DNA of 46,690 nucleotides from Tenacibaculum sp. 1_MG-2023 (GCF_030547425.1 NZ_JAUORH010000022.1:1-46690); one strand, 5' to 3'. Shown: positions 24,524 through 35,745, numbered from the stretch's first letter. The notes: generated by a model not told the origin, from the sequence alone. Program-made: numbers and translations.

Positions 24524-27085
24524 TTATTGGTCTTCGTCTATTTCGGTACGAGACTCTTTTGGTTTTTCACCTTTTTCTATTTTTATAATGAGTTTTTTGT
24601 CTTTCTCATTTAAATCCATAAAAATGGTGTCACCTTCATCAAGTTTTGAGTTAACAATTTCTTCAGCTAATGCATCTTCAATATACTTCTGAATGGCTCT
24701 TTTTAATGGGCGAGCACCATATTGTTTGTCAAAGCCTTTATCAGCAATATAATCCTTGGCTTTTTCGCTTAAGTTAAGTTTGTAGCCTAGATCATCAATA
24801 CGGCTTAGTAACTTATCTAATTCAATATCAATAATCTTATGAATATCTTCACGCTCTAATGAATTGAATATTACAACATCATCAATACGGTTTAAAAATT
24901 CAGGAGCAAACGATTTCTTTAAAGCACCTTCAATAATACTTTTTGCATGGGCGTCTTCTTGCTCTTTTTTAGAGGAAGTTCCAAAACCTACACCACCACC
25001 AAAATCTTTTAATTTACGAACTCCAATGTTTGAAGTCATAATAATAATGGTGTTTCTAAAATCTATTTTGCGACCTAAACTATCAGTTATATGTCCGTCA
25101 TCTAACACTTGTAATAGCATGTTAAATACATCAGGATGCGCTTTTTCAATCTCGTCTAATAAGATTACTGAGTAAGGCTTACGACGTACTTTTTCAGTTA
25201 ATTGCCCACCTTCTTCGTAACCAACGTATCCTGGAGGTGCACCTATTAAACGAGAAATGGCGAATTTCTCCATGTACTCACTCATATCAATTCTAATTAA
25301 AGAATCGTCAGAGTCAAACAACTCACGAGCTAATACTTTAGCTAACTGTGTTTTACCAACACCAGTTGAACCTAAGAAGATAAAAGAACCAATTGGTTTG
25401 TTAGGATCTTTTAATCCAACACGGTTACGCTGTATAGCTTTAACAACTTTGGTAACAGCTTCATCTTGACCAATTACTTTACCTTTTATTAATTGAGGTA
25501 ATTCTGCTAAACGGCTACTTTCTGCTTCGGCAACACGATTTACAGGAATTCCTGTCATCATCGATACTACTTCAGCTACATTGTCTTCAGTAACAGTTTC
25601 TCTATGTAATTTAGAGTCTTCTTCCCATTGCTGTTGTGCAGATTCTAAAGCTGTTTCTATATTTTTTTCGTCATCACGAAGCTTTGCAGCCTCTTCATAC
25701 TTTTGTCCGCTTACAGCTTTGGTTTTGCGTCCTCTAATTTCTTCTAATTTAGCTTCTAATTCTAAAATTTGTTGAGGAACAACAATGTTAGTAATATGAA
25801 TTCTAGATCCAGCTTCATCTAAAGCATCAATAGCTTTGTCTGGTAAAAAACGGTCAGTCATATAACGATTTGTCAATTTTACACAGGCATCAATAGCCTC
25901 ATCGGTAAAAGTTACATGATGATGTGATTCGTATTTACCTTTAATATTGTGTAAAATTTGTATCGTTTCTTCAACCGTAGTAGGATCTACAATTATCTTT
26001 TGAAAACGACGCTCTAATGCACCATCTTTTTCAATATTAGTTCTGTATTCATCTAAGGTTGTGGCTCCAATACATTGAATTTCTCCTCTTGCTAAAGCAG
26101 GCTTTAACATGTTAGAAGCATCTAATGAACCTGTAGCGCCACCAGCACCAACAATTGTATGAATTTCATCAATGAAAAGAATAATATCGTCATTTTTTTC
26201 TAGCTCGTTCATCAGCGCTTTCATACGCTCTTCAAACTGACCTCTATACTTTGTTCCAGCAACTAAGCTAGCTAAGTCTAAAGAAACAATACGTTTGTCA
26301 AATAAAATTCGAGATACTTTTCTTTCAATAATACGTAAAGCCAAGCCTTCTGCAATGGCAGATTTACCAACACCTGGCTCACCAATAAGCATCGGGTTGT
26401 TCTTTTTTCGTCTACTTAAAATTTGAGAAACACGTTCAATTTCTTTTAAACGACCTACAACAGGGTCTAGTTTTCCTGCTATTGCTAAAGCTGTTAAATC
26501 ACGTCCAAAATTATCTAAAACAGGAGTTTTAGATTTTTTAACTTGCTTTCCTTTTTGAGACTGTTGCCCGTAAGGGTTTGACTTTTCGTCAGCAAATTCA
26601 TCATCAGATGGTGTTTCTCCTATTGGTGAAATAAAAGTGTCATCATCTACGTGTAGTTCTTTGTACAAGTTTTTGGTTTGTTCATAATCTACATCATATT
26701 TTTGAAGTAGTTTTGTGGTAGGGTCATTTTCGTTACGTAAAATACATAGCAACAAGTGTGCGGTGTCTATTGCGTTACTTTGATATAGTTTAGCTTCTAA
26801 AAACGTGGTTTTTATAGCTTTCTCTGCTTGTCTGGTAAGATGTAAACTCTTTCTTTGAGGGCTTGTTATAGATGGAGTTGTAGGATTTAACTTTTCTAGT
26901 TTATTGCGCACTAAATCTAAATCAACATCAAAAGTTGTTAATATTTCAATGGCTTTTCCATCCCCTTTCCTAATCAAACCTAACAAAAGATGTTCAGTCC
27001 CAATAAAGTCATGTCCTAGTCGTAAGGCTTCCTCTTTACTGAAAGTAATCACATCTCTAACCTGTGGTGAAAAATTATCGTCCAT
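24524..27085 (-). CDS. clpC: ClpC-type AAA+ unfoldase
   Basis: An 853-residue Clp/Hsp100 ATPase that unfolds proteins for ClpP. Two Clp-N repeats at the N-terminus (HDFIGTEHLLLGLI) are followed by a first AAA+ module with Walker A GEPGVGKS at 235-242. A UVR-like middle domain (QKYEEAAKLRDDEK) and a second module with GSTGVGKT at 572-579 follow. The UVR motif and short middle domain fit ClpC rather than ClpB. It is divergent from gyrA and ends at a strong terminator. Confidence 0.96.
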   Translation of the reverse strand: MDDNFSPQVRDVITFSKEEALRLGHDFIGTEHLLLGLIRKGDGKAIEILTTFDVDLDLVRNKLEKLNPTTPSITSPQRKSLHLTRQAEKAIKTTFLEAKLYQSNAIDTAHLLLCILRNENDPTTKLLQKYDVDYEQTKNLYKELHVDDDTFISPIGETPSDDEFADEKSNPYGQQSQKGKQVKKSKTPVLDNFGRDLTALAIAGKLDPVVGRLKEIERVSQILSRRKKNNPMLIGEPGVGKSAIAEGLALRIIERKVSRILFDKRIVSLDLASLVAGTKYRGQFEERMKALMNELEKNDDIILFIDEIHTIVGAGGATGSLDASNMLKPALARGEIQCIGATTLDEYRTNIEKDGALERRFQKIIVDPTTVEETIQILHNIKGKYESHHHVTFTDEAIDACVKLTNRYMTDRFLPDKAIDALDEAGSRIHITNIVVPQQILELEAKLEEIRGRKTKAVSGQKYEEAAKLRDDEKNIETALESAQQQWEEDSKLHRETVTEDNVAEVVSMMTGIPVNRVAEAESSRLAELPQLIKGKVIGQDEAVTKVVKAIQRNRVGLKDPNKPIGSFIFLGSTGVGKTQLAKVLARELFDSDDSLIRIDMSEYMEKFAISRLIGAPPGYVGYEEGGQLTEKVRRKPYSVILLDEIEKAHPDVFNMLLQVLDDGHITDSLGRKIDFRNTIIIMTSNIGVRKLKDFGGGVGFGTSSKKEQEDAHAKSIIEGALKKSFAPEFLNRIDDVVIFNSLEREDIHKIIDIELDKLLSRIDDLGYKLNLSEKAKDYIADKGFDKQYGARPLKRAIQKYIEDALAEEIVNSKLDEGDTIFMDLNEKDKKLIIKIEKGEKPKESRTEIDEDQ

Positions 27086-27393
27086 AAATTTATTTTCTGT
27101 CTCTGTAAAGTTAGTAAGTTTTTTTCTTAAAAATTACAAAAAAGATGCCAATAGTTTTTTACTGACATTCTGACGAGTAAAATAAGGTGTTTTAAAGTTT
27201 TTTTATCTTATAAAATTGTTAATAAATAACGATAAAACAGTTTATATATTTTTTGTGTAAAACTGAGGGTTGTAGTATCTTGCAATGTTTTAGAAAGTGC
27301 AGAGAACTAGAAAGCATTTTAAAAGTGAGTTTTATCGAGTGTAAAATTCACTTTTTTGACGAAAATAAATACTAATATTTTAAAAGAAAATAT
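27086..27393. promoter_or_regulatory. Divergent promoter region of clpC and gyrA
   Basis: No gene. On the minus strand TAACTTTA, one base off the -7 consensus, with a TTG 23 bp upstream, is a plausible clpC promoter. On the plus strand TATCTTGC near 27275 is a weak -7 candidate for gyrA. No clear operator was seen. Confidence 0.4.
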
Positions 27394-29895
27394 ATGGCAG
27401 ATGGCGAAAAGTTGATCCCTATCAACATTGAAGAGCAAATGAAGTCCGCATACATCGATTATTCAATGTCGGTGATAGTATCAAGAGCATTACCAGATGT
27501 AAGAGATGGTTTAAAACCAGTACATAGAAGAGTTTTGTTTGGTATGCATGAATTAGGAATTAAAGCTACTGGTGCATATAAAAAGTCTGCAAGAATTGTA
27601 GGAGAGGTATTAGGTAAGTATCACCCACACGGAGATACTTCGGTGTACGATTCTATGGTGCGTATGGCACAAGACTGGAGTGTACGTTATATGATGGTTG
27701 ATGGACAAGGGAACTTTGGTTCTGTAGATGGTGATAGTCCAGCAGCAATGCGTTATACTGAGGTACGTATGCAAAAAATATCAGAAGAAATGTTATCTGA
27801 TATAGAAAAAGATACAGTAGATCATAAATTAAACTTTGATGATACGTTGCACGAGCCAACCGTATTACCAACACGAGTTCCTAACTTATTAGTAAATGGA
27901 GCATCAGGTATTGCAGTAGGTATGGCAACTAATATGGCACCACATAACTTAACAGAAGTTATTAATGGTACTATTGCGTATATAGCTAATCGTGATATTG
28001 AAATTGATGAGTTAATGCAACACATCAAAGCACCTGATTTTCCAACTGGAGGAATTATTTACGGATATGATGGTGTAAGAGATGCTTTTCATACAGGTCG
28101 TGGACGTATTGTAATGCGTGCCAAAGCTACGATTGAAGAAGTAAAAGGTCGTGAGTGTATTGTTGTAACTGAGATACCTTATCAAGTAAACAAAGCAGAA
28201 ATGATTAAGAAAACTGCTGACTTGGTAAATGATAAGAAATTAGAAGGTATTGCTAGTATTCGTGATGAATCTGACCGTAAAGGAATGCGCATCGTTTATG
28301 TGTTAAAGCGTGATGCAATTCCTAATATTGTTTTAAATAAATTATTTAAGTACACACAATTACAAACATCTTTTAGTGTAAATAATATTGCACTGGTAAA
28401 AGGTCGTCCAGAGCAATTAAACTTAAAAGAGTTAATTCATTATTTTGTAGAACATAGACATGAAGTTGTTGTTCGTAGAACAGAGTTTGAATTAAAGAAA
28501 GCCGAAGCTCGAGCACATATTTTAGAAGGGTTAATTATTGCATCAGATAATATTGATGAGGTGATTGCAATCATCAGAGGTTCTTCAAATGCTGATGAAG
28601 CTCGTGAAAAATTAATTGAACGTTTTGAACTGTCAGAAATTCAAGCACGTGCAATTGTTGAGATGCGTTTACGTCAGTTAACAGGACTAGAGCAAGATAA
28701 ATTACGTGCGGAGTATGATGAGATTATCAAAACTATAGCAGATTTAAAAGATATTCTTGCAAACGAGCCAAGGCGTTATGATATAATCAAAGAAGAATTA
28801 CTTTATATTAAAGAGAAGTATGGAGATGAGCGTCGTTCAGTAATTGAATATGCAGGAGGAGATATGAGAATCGAAGATATGATTCCTAACTCTAAAGTAG
28901 TAGTAACTATTTCGCATGCAGGGTATGTGAAGCGTACAAACTTAGATGAATATAAAGTTCAGAATAGAGGAGGGCGCGGACAAAAAGGAGCGACGACTCG
29001 TAACGAAGATTTCCTAGAGCATTTATTTGTAGGTACTAACCACCAATACATGTTGTTCTTTACTCAGAAAGGAAAGGTATTCTGGATGCGTGTATACGAA
29101 GTTCCAGAAGGAGGAAAGAATACGAAAGGAAGAGCGATTCAGAACTTAATAAACATTGAACAAGACGATAAAGTAAAAGCATTCTTAGTAACAGGAGATT
29201 TAAAAGATGAAGATTACATCAATAATCACTTTGTTATTATGGCTACAAAGCGAGGTCAGGTTAAGAAAACACCTTTAGAACAATATTCACGTCCAAGAGC
29301 TAATGGTATTAATGCTATTACTATTAAAGAAGGAGATGAGTTGTTAGAAGCGAAATTAACTACTGGAGATAGCCAAGTAATGTTAGCGCTTAAGTCAGGA
29401 AAATCAATTCGCTTCGAAGAGGCTAAAACACGTCCAATGGGAAGAACAGCATCTGGGGTTCGTGGTATTACATTATCACACGAGAAAGACGAGGTAATTG
29501 GTATGGTAGCTGTAAATGATATGGAAAGTAATATCTTAGTAGTTTCAGAGAAGGGATATGGAAAACGCTCTAAGTTAGAAGATTATCGTATAACAAACCG
29601 TGGAGGTAAAGGAGTTAAAACATTGAATATATCAGAAAAAACTGGTAATTTAGTAGCTATTAAAAATGTAGATGACTCTAATGATTTGATGATTATTAAC
29701 AAATCGGGTTTAACTATCCGAATGGCTGTAGAAGACTTGAGAGTTATGGGTAGAGCAACTCAAGGTGTTAAGTTAATCAATATTAAAGATAATGATGATA
29801 TTGCTGCGGTAGCAAAAGTTATGCATGAAAAAGACGAAGAAGAAAATGGCACAGAAATTGAAAATGAAACGAATGAAAGTCAAGAACAACAATAA
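27394..29895 (+). CDS. gyrA: DNA gyrase subunit A
   Basis: An 833-residue type IIA topoisomerase subunit that cuts and rejoins DNA while GyrB supplies ATP. The catalytic Tyr121 is in [10 protein letters not shown]. The quinolone-determining region reads [10 protein letters not shown], with Thr82 at the E. coli Ser83 position and Asp86 kept. The GyrA box appears as [10 protein letters not shown] from residue 523, and the beta-pinwheel follows. It ends in an acidic tail. The TPR gene starts 16 bp after the stop, suggesting one transcript. Confidence 0.98.
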   Translation: MADGEKLIPINIEEQMKSAYIDYSMSVIVSRALPDVRDGLKPVHRRVLFGMHELGIKATGAYKKSARIVGEVLGKYHPHGDTSVYDSMVRMAQDWSVRYMMVDGQGNFGSVDGDSPAAMRYTEVRMQKISEEMLSDIEKDTVDHKLNFDDTLHEPTVLPTRVPNLLVNGASGIAVGMATNMAPHNLTEVINGTIAYIANRDIEIDELMQHIKAPDFPTGGIIYGYDGVRDAFHTGRGRIVMRAKATIEEVKGRECIVVTEIPYQVNKAEMIKKTADLVNDKKLEGIASIRDESDRKGMRIVYVLKRDAIPNIVLNKLFKYTQLQTSFSVNNIALVKGRPEQLNLKELIHYFVEHRHEVVVRRTEFELKKAEARAHILEGLIIASDNIDEVIAIIRGSSNADEAREKLIERFELSEIQARAIVEMRLRQLTGLEQDKLRAEYDEIIKTIADLKDILANEPRRYDIIKEELLYIKEKYGDERRSVIEYAGGDMRIEDMIPNSKVVVTISHAGYVKRTNLDEYKVQNRGGRGQKGATTRNEDFLEHLFVGTNHQYMLFFTQKGKVFWMRVYEVPEGGKNTKGRAIQNLINIEQDDKVKAFLVTGDLKDEDYINNHFVIMATKRGQVKKTPLEQYSRPRANGINAITIKEGDELLEAKLTTGDSQVMLALKSGKSIRFEEAKTRPMGRTASGVRGITLSHEKDEVIGMVAVNDMESNILVVSEKGYGKRSKLEDYRITNRGGKGVKTLNISEKTGNLVAIKNVDDSNDLMIINKSGLTIRMAVEDLRVMGRATQGVKLINIKDNDDIAAVAKVMHEKDEEENGTEIENETNESQEQQ

Positions 29896-29911
29896 ATAAA
29901 CCATAACAAAA

Positions 29912-31150
29912 ATGAAAAAACAAATCTTAGCCCTTTCTTTAGGATTAATGTCGTTGGGGGCAATCGCTCAAAAATCAGAACTTAAAGCTGCTGAGAAGGC
30001 TATAAAAAAACAAGATTTTACTACAGCATTAAGTACCCTTAACGCTATTGAGGGTTCTTTAATGATGAACGGTGAAGATAAATATAAGTCTAAATTTTAC
30101 TTTTTAAAAGGAAAAGCATTAGCAGCTAAAAAAGATTATAAAGAGGCAGGAGAAGCTTTGAATGCTTTATTAGCAATGAAAGAGAATAAGTATACTGATG
30201 AAGCTAAGCCTATCTTAAACCAATTGATTCAAGAGGTTTCAAAAAAAGCGGTTGATTTATATAATAATAAGAAAGACTATAAAAATGCAGCAGAAGATTT
30301 TTATTTAACATATGTATTAAGTCCTACGGATACTTCTTTTGCTTTTAATGCAGCGGTTTCAGCTACTCAGGCTAAAGACTATGATAAGGCTATTGAATAT
30401 TATAGAGAATTGCAAAAAATAGGTTATACAGGTGTTGAAAAACAATATTTAGCTACAGATAAAGCTACAGGTAAAGTAGAAAGTTTTGGTAATGACAAAG
30501 CAAGAAGAGATTTAATGGTAAAAACAGGGAATTATGTAAAGCCTGAAGTTAAATCTTCTGATTCTAAATCAGCAACAATTGTTAAAAATGTAGCTTTAAT
30601 TTTAAAAGAGCAAGGAAAAACAGATGAAGCTATTGCAGCTTTTAAAGATGCTCGTGCTTCTAACCCTAAAGATTTAAATTTAATTTTAAATGAAGCTCAG
30701 TTATATGTTGAGATGGGTAAAATGGATAAGTTTGGAGAGCTGATGAATGAGGCAGTAGCTTTAGATCCAGAAAACCCAACTTTATACTATAATTTAGGCG
30801 TTGTAAACTTTAACGAAGGTAGAATGGATGATGCTAAGAAGTATTATACTAAGGCAGTTGAGTTAAAACCAGATTATGCTGATGCTTATATGAATTTAGC
30901 AGTAGTAGTTTTAGATAAAGAAAAAGCTATTGTTGAGGAAATGAATAAAAACTTATCAAATTTCAAGAAGTATGATGAGTTAGCAGCTAAGCAAAAAGAG
31001 GTTTACAAAGAAGCTATTCCATTCTTAGAAAAAGCTGATAGTTTAAACAGAAATGCAGAAACAGTTAAAACTTTAATGAATTTATATGAAGTTTTAGAGA
31101 TGAGCGATAAAGCTTCTGAATACAGAGATTTATATCAATCAATGAAATAA
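29912..31150 (+). CDS. Secreted TPR protein downstream of gyrA
   Basis: A 412-residue protein with a signal peptide (MKKQILALSLGLMSLGAIAQ). Several TPR units are visible, the clearest near residue 290 (PENPTLYYNLGVVNFNEGRM, then AKKYYTKAVELKPDYADAYM). It probably works in the periplasm as a scaffold. The 16-bp gap to gyrA suggests cotranscription. A strong terminator follows. Confidence 0.85.
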   Translation: MKKQILALSLGLMSLGAIAQKSELKAAEKAIKKQDFTTALSTLNAIEGSLMMNGEDKYKSKFYFLKGKALAAKKDYKEAGEALNALLAMKENKYTDEAKPILNQLIQEVSKKAVDLYNNKKDYKNAAEDFYLTYVLSPTDTSFAFNAAVSATQAKDYDKAIEYYRELQKIGYTGVEKQYLATDKATGKVESFGNDKARRDLMVKTGNYVKPEVKSSDSKSATIVKNVALILKEQGKTDEAIAAFKDARASNPKDLNLILNEAQLYVEMGKMDKFGELMNEAVALDPENPTLYYNLGVVNFNEGRMDDAKKYYTKAVELKPDYADAYMNLAVVVLDKEKAIVEEMNKNLSNFKKYDELAAKQKEVYKEAIPFLEKADSLNRNAETVKTLMNLYEVLEMSDKASEYRDLYQSMK

Positions 31151-31170
31151 GAAATTCTTAAAGAATAAAA

Positions 31171-31201
31171 AAACCGAAACTTTAAAAGTTTCGGTTTTTT
31201 T
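31171..31201 (+). terminator. Terminator after the gyrA-TPR unit
   Basis: AAACCGAAACT (31171-31181) pairs perfectly with AGTTTCGGTTT (31187-31197) around a small TTAAA loop, then a T run. A-rich flanks suggest it also serves the convergent peptidase gene. Confidence 0.88.
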
Positions 31202-31221
31202 ATGTTATAAAGTTAAATAGA

Positions 31222-31995
31222 CTAATCAACTAAACGTTTAATAACTCTAAGTTTATGAGTGTGTTGTTGTGTATCAACATTATAAATACCGCTATGGTCT
31301 AATTTGTCAATACGAACTTTACCATGAGCATGTATAATGTTGTAGTCATTCATAATAATTCCAACATGGGTAATTATACCTTCTTCATTATCAAAAAAAG
31401 CTAAGTCTCCAGGCTCACTTTCTTCAATAAAACTCAAAACTTCTCCCTGTGTAGCTTGTTGTTTAGCATCACGAAGTAAGTTGTATCCACATAATTTATA
31501 TACAGTTTGGGTAAAACCAGAGCAATCGATTCCAAAAGGAGATTTACCACCCCATAAATACGGAACATTTAAGAATAAAAAAGCAGCTTCAACTATAGCA
31601 GATTTTGCTAATTTATTATTACACACTCTGCCCTCATATAAAAAAGAGGTGTTATTAATATTGATTTTGTTATTTTTAAATAATGGAAGACGAGCCCCCA
31701 TGGGAATAGTTGTTAAATTACTATTATTATCGGTAATAAAATCGATTAATTCACCAGCATAGTGTTTTTTCTCTTTTGATAAAAGGATGTGTATTTCTTC
31801 TGAAATTTCTTCGTATTGTTTATTATCTATATACCCTTCATAGTTATCAAAAGCTAAACGGATTTTACTCCATTTCTTAGTTTTTTCTATAACCTCGAAG
31901 TGCTCACCAAAAACAACTTGATTTACCATTTCTGAAGCATCAGAAGGTTCTAATCGAAGAGGAACAATACTTAAATTACAAATACCAAAGGACAT
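31222..31995 (-). CDS. NlpC/P60 family cysteine peptidase
   Basis: A 257-residue C40 peptidase that cuts peptide stems of peptidoglycan. An SH3-like domain at the N-terminus (VFGEHFEVIEKTKKWSKIRL) precedes the catalytic domain, with Cys158 in GIDCSGF, His210 in THVGII and a third polar residue, His near 222, in IIHAHGK. No signal peptide is visible, so it may be cytoplasmic and recycle cell-wall peptides, as in related Bacteroidota enzymes. Its start lies 23 bp after the thiolase stop on the same strand. Confidence 0.88.
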   Translation of the reverse strand: MSFGICNLSIVPLRLEPSDASEMVNQVVFGEHFEVIEKTKKWSKIRLAFDNYEGYIDNKQYEEISEEIHILLSKEKKHYAGELIDFITDNNSNLTTIPMGARLPLFKNNKININNTSFLYEGRVCNNKLAKSAIVEAAFLFLNVPYLWGGKSPFGIDCSGFTQTVYKLCGYNLLRDAKQQATQGEVLSFIEESEPGDLAFFDNEEGIITHVGIIMNDYNIIHAHGKVRIDKLDHSGIYNVDTQQHTHKLRVIKRLVD

Positions 31996-32018
31996 CTGCT
32001 AGTAGGGGCTTTAAAAAA

Positions 32019-33194
32019 TTAAACTCTTTCAATTACCATTGCACTAGCACCACCACCACCGTTACAAATTCCAGCAGCACCAATTTTAGCATTGTTTTGT
32101 TTTAAAATAGAAGTTAAAGCAATAATAATTCTAGCTCCAGAAACCCCTAATGGGTGCCCTAATGAAACCGCACCACCATTGACATTTACCTTATCTGCTG
32201 ATAAGCCTAAAATTTTCATATTAGCTAAACCAACTACAGAGAATGCTTCGTTTAACTCAAAATAATCAACATCATTAATAGAAACTCCAGCTTTAGCTAG
32301 GGCTTTTGGTAACGCTTTTGCAGGAGCTGTAGTAAACCATTTAGGCGCATTTGCAGCATCTGCATACCCTTTAATTTTTGCTAATGGAGTTAATCCTAAT
32401 TCAGCAGCCTTTTCAGCAGACATTAATACTAACGCAGCCCCACCATCATTAATGGTAGAAGCATTGGCAGCAGTAATAGTTCCTTCTTTTGTAAATGCAG
32501 GACGTAAAGCAGGAATTTTTTCCATTTTCACGTTTTTATATTCTTCATCTTCAGAAAAAATAATTGGCTCACCACGACGTTGAGGTATTTCTACAGGAAC
32601 AATTTCATCTGCAAATTTACCTTCACTCCAAGCTTTTGAAGAACGGTTGTATGATTCTACAGCAAAATTATCTTGATCTTCTCTAGAGAATTCATATTCT
32701 ACAGCACATTCATCAGCACAAACTCCCATAGCAACTTGCTCATAAGCATCTACTAATCCGTCTTTTTGCATTCCGTCTTCCATTTTAATAGGACCGAATT
32801 TAGAACCTGTTCTAGCATGTTGGTAATGAGGAATCATACTCATATTCTCCATACCACCAGCCACTACAATTTCAGCATCTCCTAAAGCAATTGTCTGAGC
32901 CGCTAACATGATAGACTTCATTCCTGATGAACAAACTTTATTTACAGTAGTACATGGTACAGTATCTGGAATTCCAGCAAAAATGGCAGCTTGACGAGCC
33001 GGTGCTTGACCTAAACCTGCTGAAACTACATTTCCCATAAAAACCTCTTCAACCATTTCTGGTTTTAGGTTAATTTTATCTAAAGCTCCTTTAATGGCTA
33101 CAGCACCTAATTTTGGTGCAGGTGTAGTTGATAATGTTCCTAAAAAACTACCAATTGGAGTTCTTGCAACCGATACTATTACTACTTCTTTCAT
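32019..33194 (-). CDS. Acetyl-CoA C-acetyltransferase (thiolase)
   Basis: A 391-residue thiolase. The catalytic residues are visible: Cys88 in VCSSGMKS, His347 in GHPLGVSGARI and Cys377 in CNGGGGASA. It condenses two acetyl-CoA or cleaves beta-ketoacyl-CoA. The length and single-gene setting fit a biosynthetic AtoB-type enzyme, but a degradative role is not excluded. A possible -7 element TAGTTTTG lies at 33225-33232 on this strand. Confidence 0.95.
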   Translation of the reverse strand: MKEVVIVSVARTPIGSFLGTLSTTPAPKLGAVAIKGALDKINLKPEMVEEVFMGNVVSAGLGQAPARQAAIFAGIPDTVPCTTVNKVCSSGMKSIMLAAQTIALGDAEIVVAGGMENMSMIPHYQHARTGSKFGPIKMEDGMQKDGLVDAYEQVAMGVCADECAVEYEFSREDQDNFAVESYNRSSKAWSEGKFADEIVPVEIPQRRGEPIIFSEDEEYKNVKMEKIPALRPAFTKEGTITAANASTINDGGAALVLMSAEKAAELGLTPLAKIKGYADAANAPKWFTTAPAKALPKALAKAGVSINDVDYFELNEAFSVVGLANMKILGLSADKVNVNGGAVSLGHPLGVSGARIIIALTSILKQNNAKIGAAGICNGGGGASAMVIERV

Positions 33195-33224
33195 GTGCTA
33201 CTATTTGTTAAATTTTATTTATCC

Positions 33225-33232
33225 CAAAACTA
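33225..33232 (-). promoter_or_regulatory. Possible -7 element of the thiolase gene
   Basis: TAGTTTTG on the minus strand fits TAnnTTTG, 31 bp before the start. No TTG at usual -33 spacing was seen. Confidence 0.35.
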
Positions 33233-33401
33233 CAAACTAACCAAAATAATAAAGTTGTTAAGTGCTTAATAATTATTTTACGACTATTGTTTTCGTGTAT
33301 TGGGTGAATTGTATTAAGATTTGTTTTGCGAAAATAACCATTTTATAATAAGTACTCAAATTATAGAGAAAGGTTATATTTACATTTTATAAACATCAAA
33401 A

Positions 33402-35444
33402 ATGAACGATTTAATCAATAGACTGTATAAGAATAACACGATAATTTACAAAGTATTGTTGTTTCTAATTACAGTTACTGCCATAGTGTATTTGTTTCCT
33501 AAAGGAGGACAGTTTAAATACGATTTTCCGCAAGGAAAACCTTGGCAATATGATAATTTATATGCTCCTTTTGATTTTGCTATTCAAAAAACTTCTGAAG
33601 AAATAACCGAAGAAAAAAAGGAGCTTGAAAATGGTTCAAAAAAATATTTTGTAGTTGATACATCGGTAAAAGCTGAGGTATTAAGTTTATTTACTAATGA
33701 AGTTACAAACCTTGACTCTTTATCAACTAGTACGATTAGAAATTTAATTAAAAAAGGAGAGAAGCTTATTGATAAAATATACTTGTATGGCTTTTTAGAC
33801 GATGCAAGTAATGATAAAGCAAGCAGAGGAGATGTAGTAGTGTTACGAAAAGGAAACTCTATTGATGATGTTCCGTTTTCAAGGTTAATACAAACCAAAG
33901 ATGTGTTAAGTTTTTTGCGAACTAATACAGAAGATCTTCAATATTACAAACAACGCTTACTTATAAACTACCTATCTAGCAATTTACGCCCTAATGTAAC
34001 TTATGATTATAAATACAGTGAAAAGGAATTAAATGAACGTTTGCAAAGTATTTCTTATGCAAAAGGAAAAGTCTCAAAAGGAGAATTGATAATTTTAAAA
34101 GGAGATATTGTTGAAGGAAGAAAGTACAATGTCTTAAAATCGTACGAAGTAGCATCGAGTTCTAGAATTTGGACAAAGTCTAATTATAACTGGATAGTTT
34201 TTGGGTATACCATTTTAGTGGCTTTAGCATTACTAATGTTATTGCTCTTTCTTGAAAGATATCGATTTGAAATATTCAACGATAACAATAAAGTAACGTT
34301 TATATTCTTTAATGTTTTTTTGATGATTTTTGTGCAGACGATGGTGGTAAAGTATAATTCAGATTATTTGTATGTTGTTCCATTGAGTATCTTGCCAATT
34401 GTACTCAAAGCTTTTTTTGATGCTCGATTAGGATTGTTTACTCACGTACTTACAGTGTTGTTGTTGGGTTTTATTGTACCAAATAGTTTTGAGTTTATTT
34501 ACTTACATATCATTGCAGGAATTGTAACTATTTTAACTGTTTCAGAATTATACAAACGAGCGAGTTTGTTTATGTCAATAGGACAAATTACGCTAATTTA
34601 TATGGTAACTTATTTAGCCTTTTCTATTTTAAAAGAAGGAAATGCAGATAAAATAAATTGGATGTATTTTGGGTTATTTGCTGCCAACGGACTTTTATCA
34701 TTTTTAGCAGTATTTTTTATTTATTTTTATGAAAAGCTCTTCGGATTGGTTTCTGATGTAACTTTATTGGAACTTTCCAATACGAATTCAAAACTATTAA
34801 GAGATTTGAATGAAAAAGCACCAGGAACATTTCAGCATTCTATGCAAGTGGCTAATTTAGCAGAAGCAGCAGCAAATGAAATAGGGGCAAATTCTATGTT
34901 AGTACGAACAGGAGCATTGTATCACGATATAGGTAAAATGGTAAATCCGATGTATTTTACCGAAAATCAATCCACAGGAGTAAATCCGCACAACGATTTG
35001 TTACCAGAAGATAGTGCACGCATAATTTTAGATCATGTAATTAACGGAATTGAATTAGCGAAAAAAAATAAATTACCTGATAGGATCATAGATTTTATTA
35101 GAACACACCATGGTACAAGTGTTACCTATTATTTTTACAAAAAAGAGCAAGAAGAGAATCCTGAGGTTGATATAAAAAAATTTCAATACCAAGGCCCAAT
35201 TCCATTCTCAAAAGAAACAGCTATTTTAATGATGTGTGATGCAGCTGAGGCAGCTTCTAAGAGTTTAAAAAATCCAACAGCACAATCTATTGATGATTTA
35301 ATTGATCGTATTGTAGACAAGCAAAAAAACGATAATCAGTTCATAAATTCTGATATTACTTTTAGAGAAATAGAAAAAATTAAAAAAATTATTAAGAATA
35401 AGTTAATGAATATCTATCACTTACGAGTTGAGTATCCAGAATAG
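33402..35444 (+). CDS. pgpH: PgpH-like 7TM HD-domain phosphohydrolase
   Basis: A 680-residue membrane protein of the 7TMR-HD family, which degrades c-di-AMP in several bacteria. An N-terminal helix (VLLFLITVTAIVYLF) is followed by an extracytoplasmic domain, a block of about seven helices (roughly 265-450), and a C-terminal HD domain. Metal ligands include His479 (FQHSMQVANLAE), His508 and Asp509 (YHDIGKM). Length is normal. It stands alone before the tRNA cluster. Confidence 0.9.
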   Translation: MNDLINRLYKNNTIIYKVLLFLITVTAIVYLFPKGGQFKYDFPQGKPWQYDNLYAPFDFAIQKTSEEITEEKKELENGSKKYFVVDTSVKAEVLSLFTNEVTNLDSLSTSTIRNLIKKGEKLIDKIYLYGFLDDASNDKASRGDVVVLRKGNSIDDVPFSRLIQTKDVLSFLRTNTEDLQYYKQRLLINYLSSNLRPNVTYDYKYSEKELNERLQSISYAKGKVSKGELIILKGDIVEGRKYNVLKSYEVASSSRIWTKSNYNWIVFGYTILVALALLMLLLFLERYRFEIFNDNNKVTFIFFNVFLMIFVQTMVVKYNSDYLYVVPLSILPIVLKAFFDARLGLFTHVLTVLLLGFIVPNSFEFIYLHIIAGIVTILTVSELYKRASLFMSIGQITLIYMVTYLAFSILKEGNADKINWMYFGLFAANGLLSFLAVFFIYFYEKLFGLVSDVTLLELSNTNSKLLRDLNEKAPGTFQHSMQVANLAEAAANEIGANSMLVRTGALYHDIGKMVNPMYFTENQSTGVNPHNDLLPEDSARIILDHVINGIELAKKNKLPDRIIDFIRTHHGTSVTYYFYKKEQEENPEVDIKKFQYQGPIPFSKETAILMMCDAAEAASKSLKNPTAQSIDDLIDRIVDKQKNDNQFINSDITFREIEKIKKIIKNKLMNIYHLRVEYPE

Positions 35445-35536
35445 CAAATTTTTTTATTAAAAAAGTTTGTAGAAACGTATATATAGTTATACATTTGCAC
35501 TCGCAATTTTTAGTTCGCGTTTCGACAAGAATTAAA

Positions 35537-35618
35537 GGAGAGGTGGCAGAGTGGTAATGCAGCAGCCTGCTAAGCTGTCATCCTTCGGGATGCCCGGGTT
35601 CGAATCCCGGTCTCTCCG
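35537..35618 (+). tRNA. tRNA-Ser(GCT)
   Basis: A full cloverleaf with acceptor GGAGAGG pairing TCTCTCC (one G-U), a CTGCTAAG-type anticodon arm with GCT, a long class II variable arm (ATCCTTCGGGAT) and GGTTCGAATCCC in the T arm. The discriminator is G. CA follows in the genome, so CCA is only partly encoded. Confidence 0.95.
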
Positions 35619-35641
35619 CAATAAATTGCAGATGACCTAAT

Positions 35642-35716
35642 CGGGGTGTAGCGTAGCCCGGTCATCGCGCCTGCTTTGGGAGCAGGAGGTCGCAGGTTCG
35701 AATCCTGCCACCCCGA
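35642..35716 (+). tRNA. tRNA-Pro(TGG)
   Basis: Acceptor CGGGGTG pairs perfectly with CACCCCG; the first pair C-G is typical of bacterial tRNA-Pro. The anticodon loop TTTGGGA gives TGG, and the T arm has GGTTCGAATCC. Discriminator A. Confidence 0.95.
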
Positions 35717-35745
35717 CACTGTTTTCGTAGAAACATAAAAACTAC

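Noticed and set aside
27637..27651. Thr82 in GyrA as a quinolone resistance change
   Set aside because: Thr at the Ser83-equivalent position is, as far as I recall, normal in flavobacteria, and Asp86 is unchanged.
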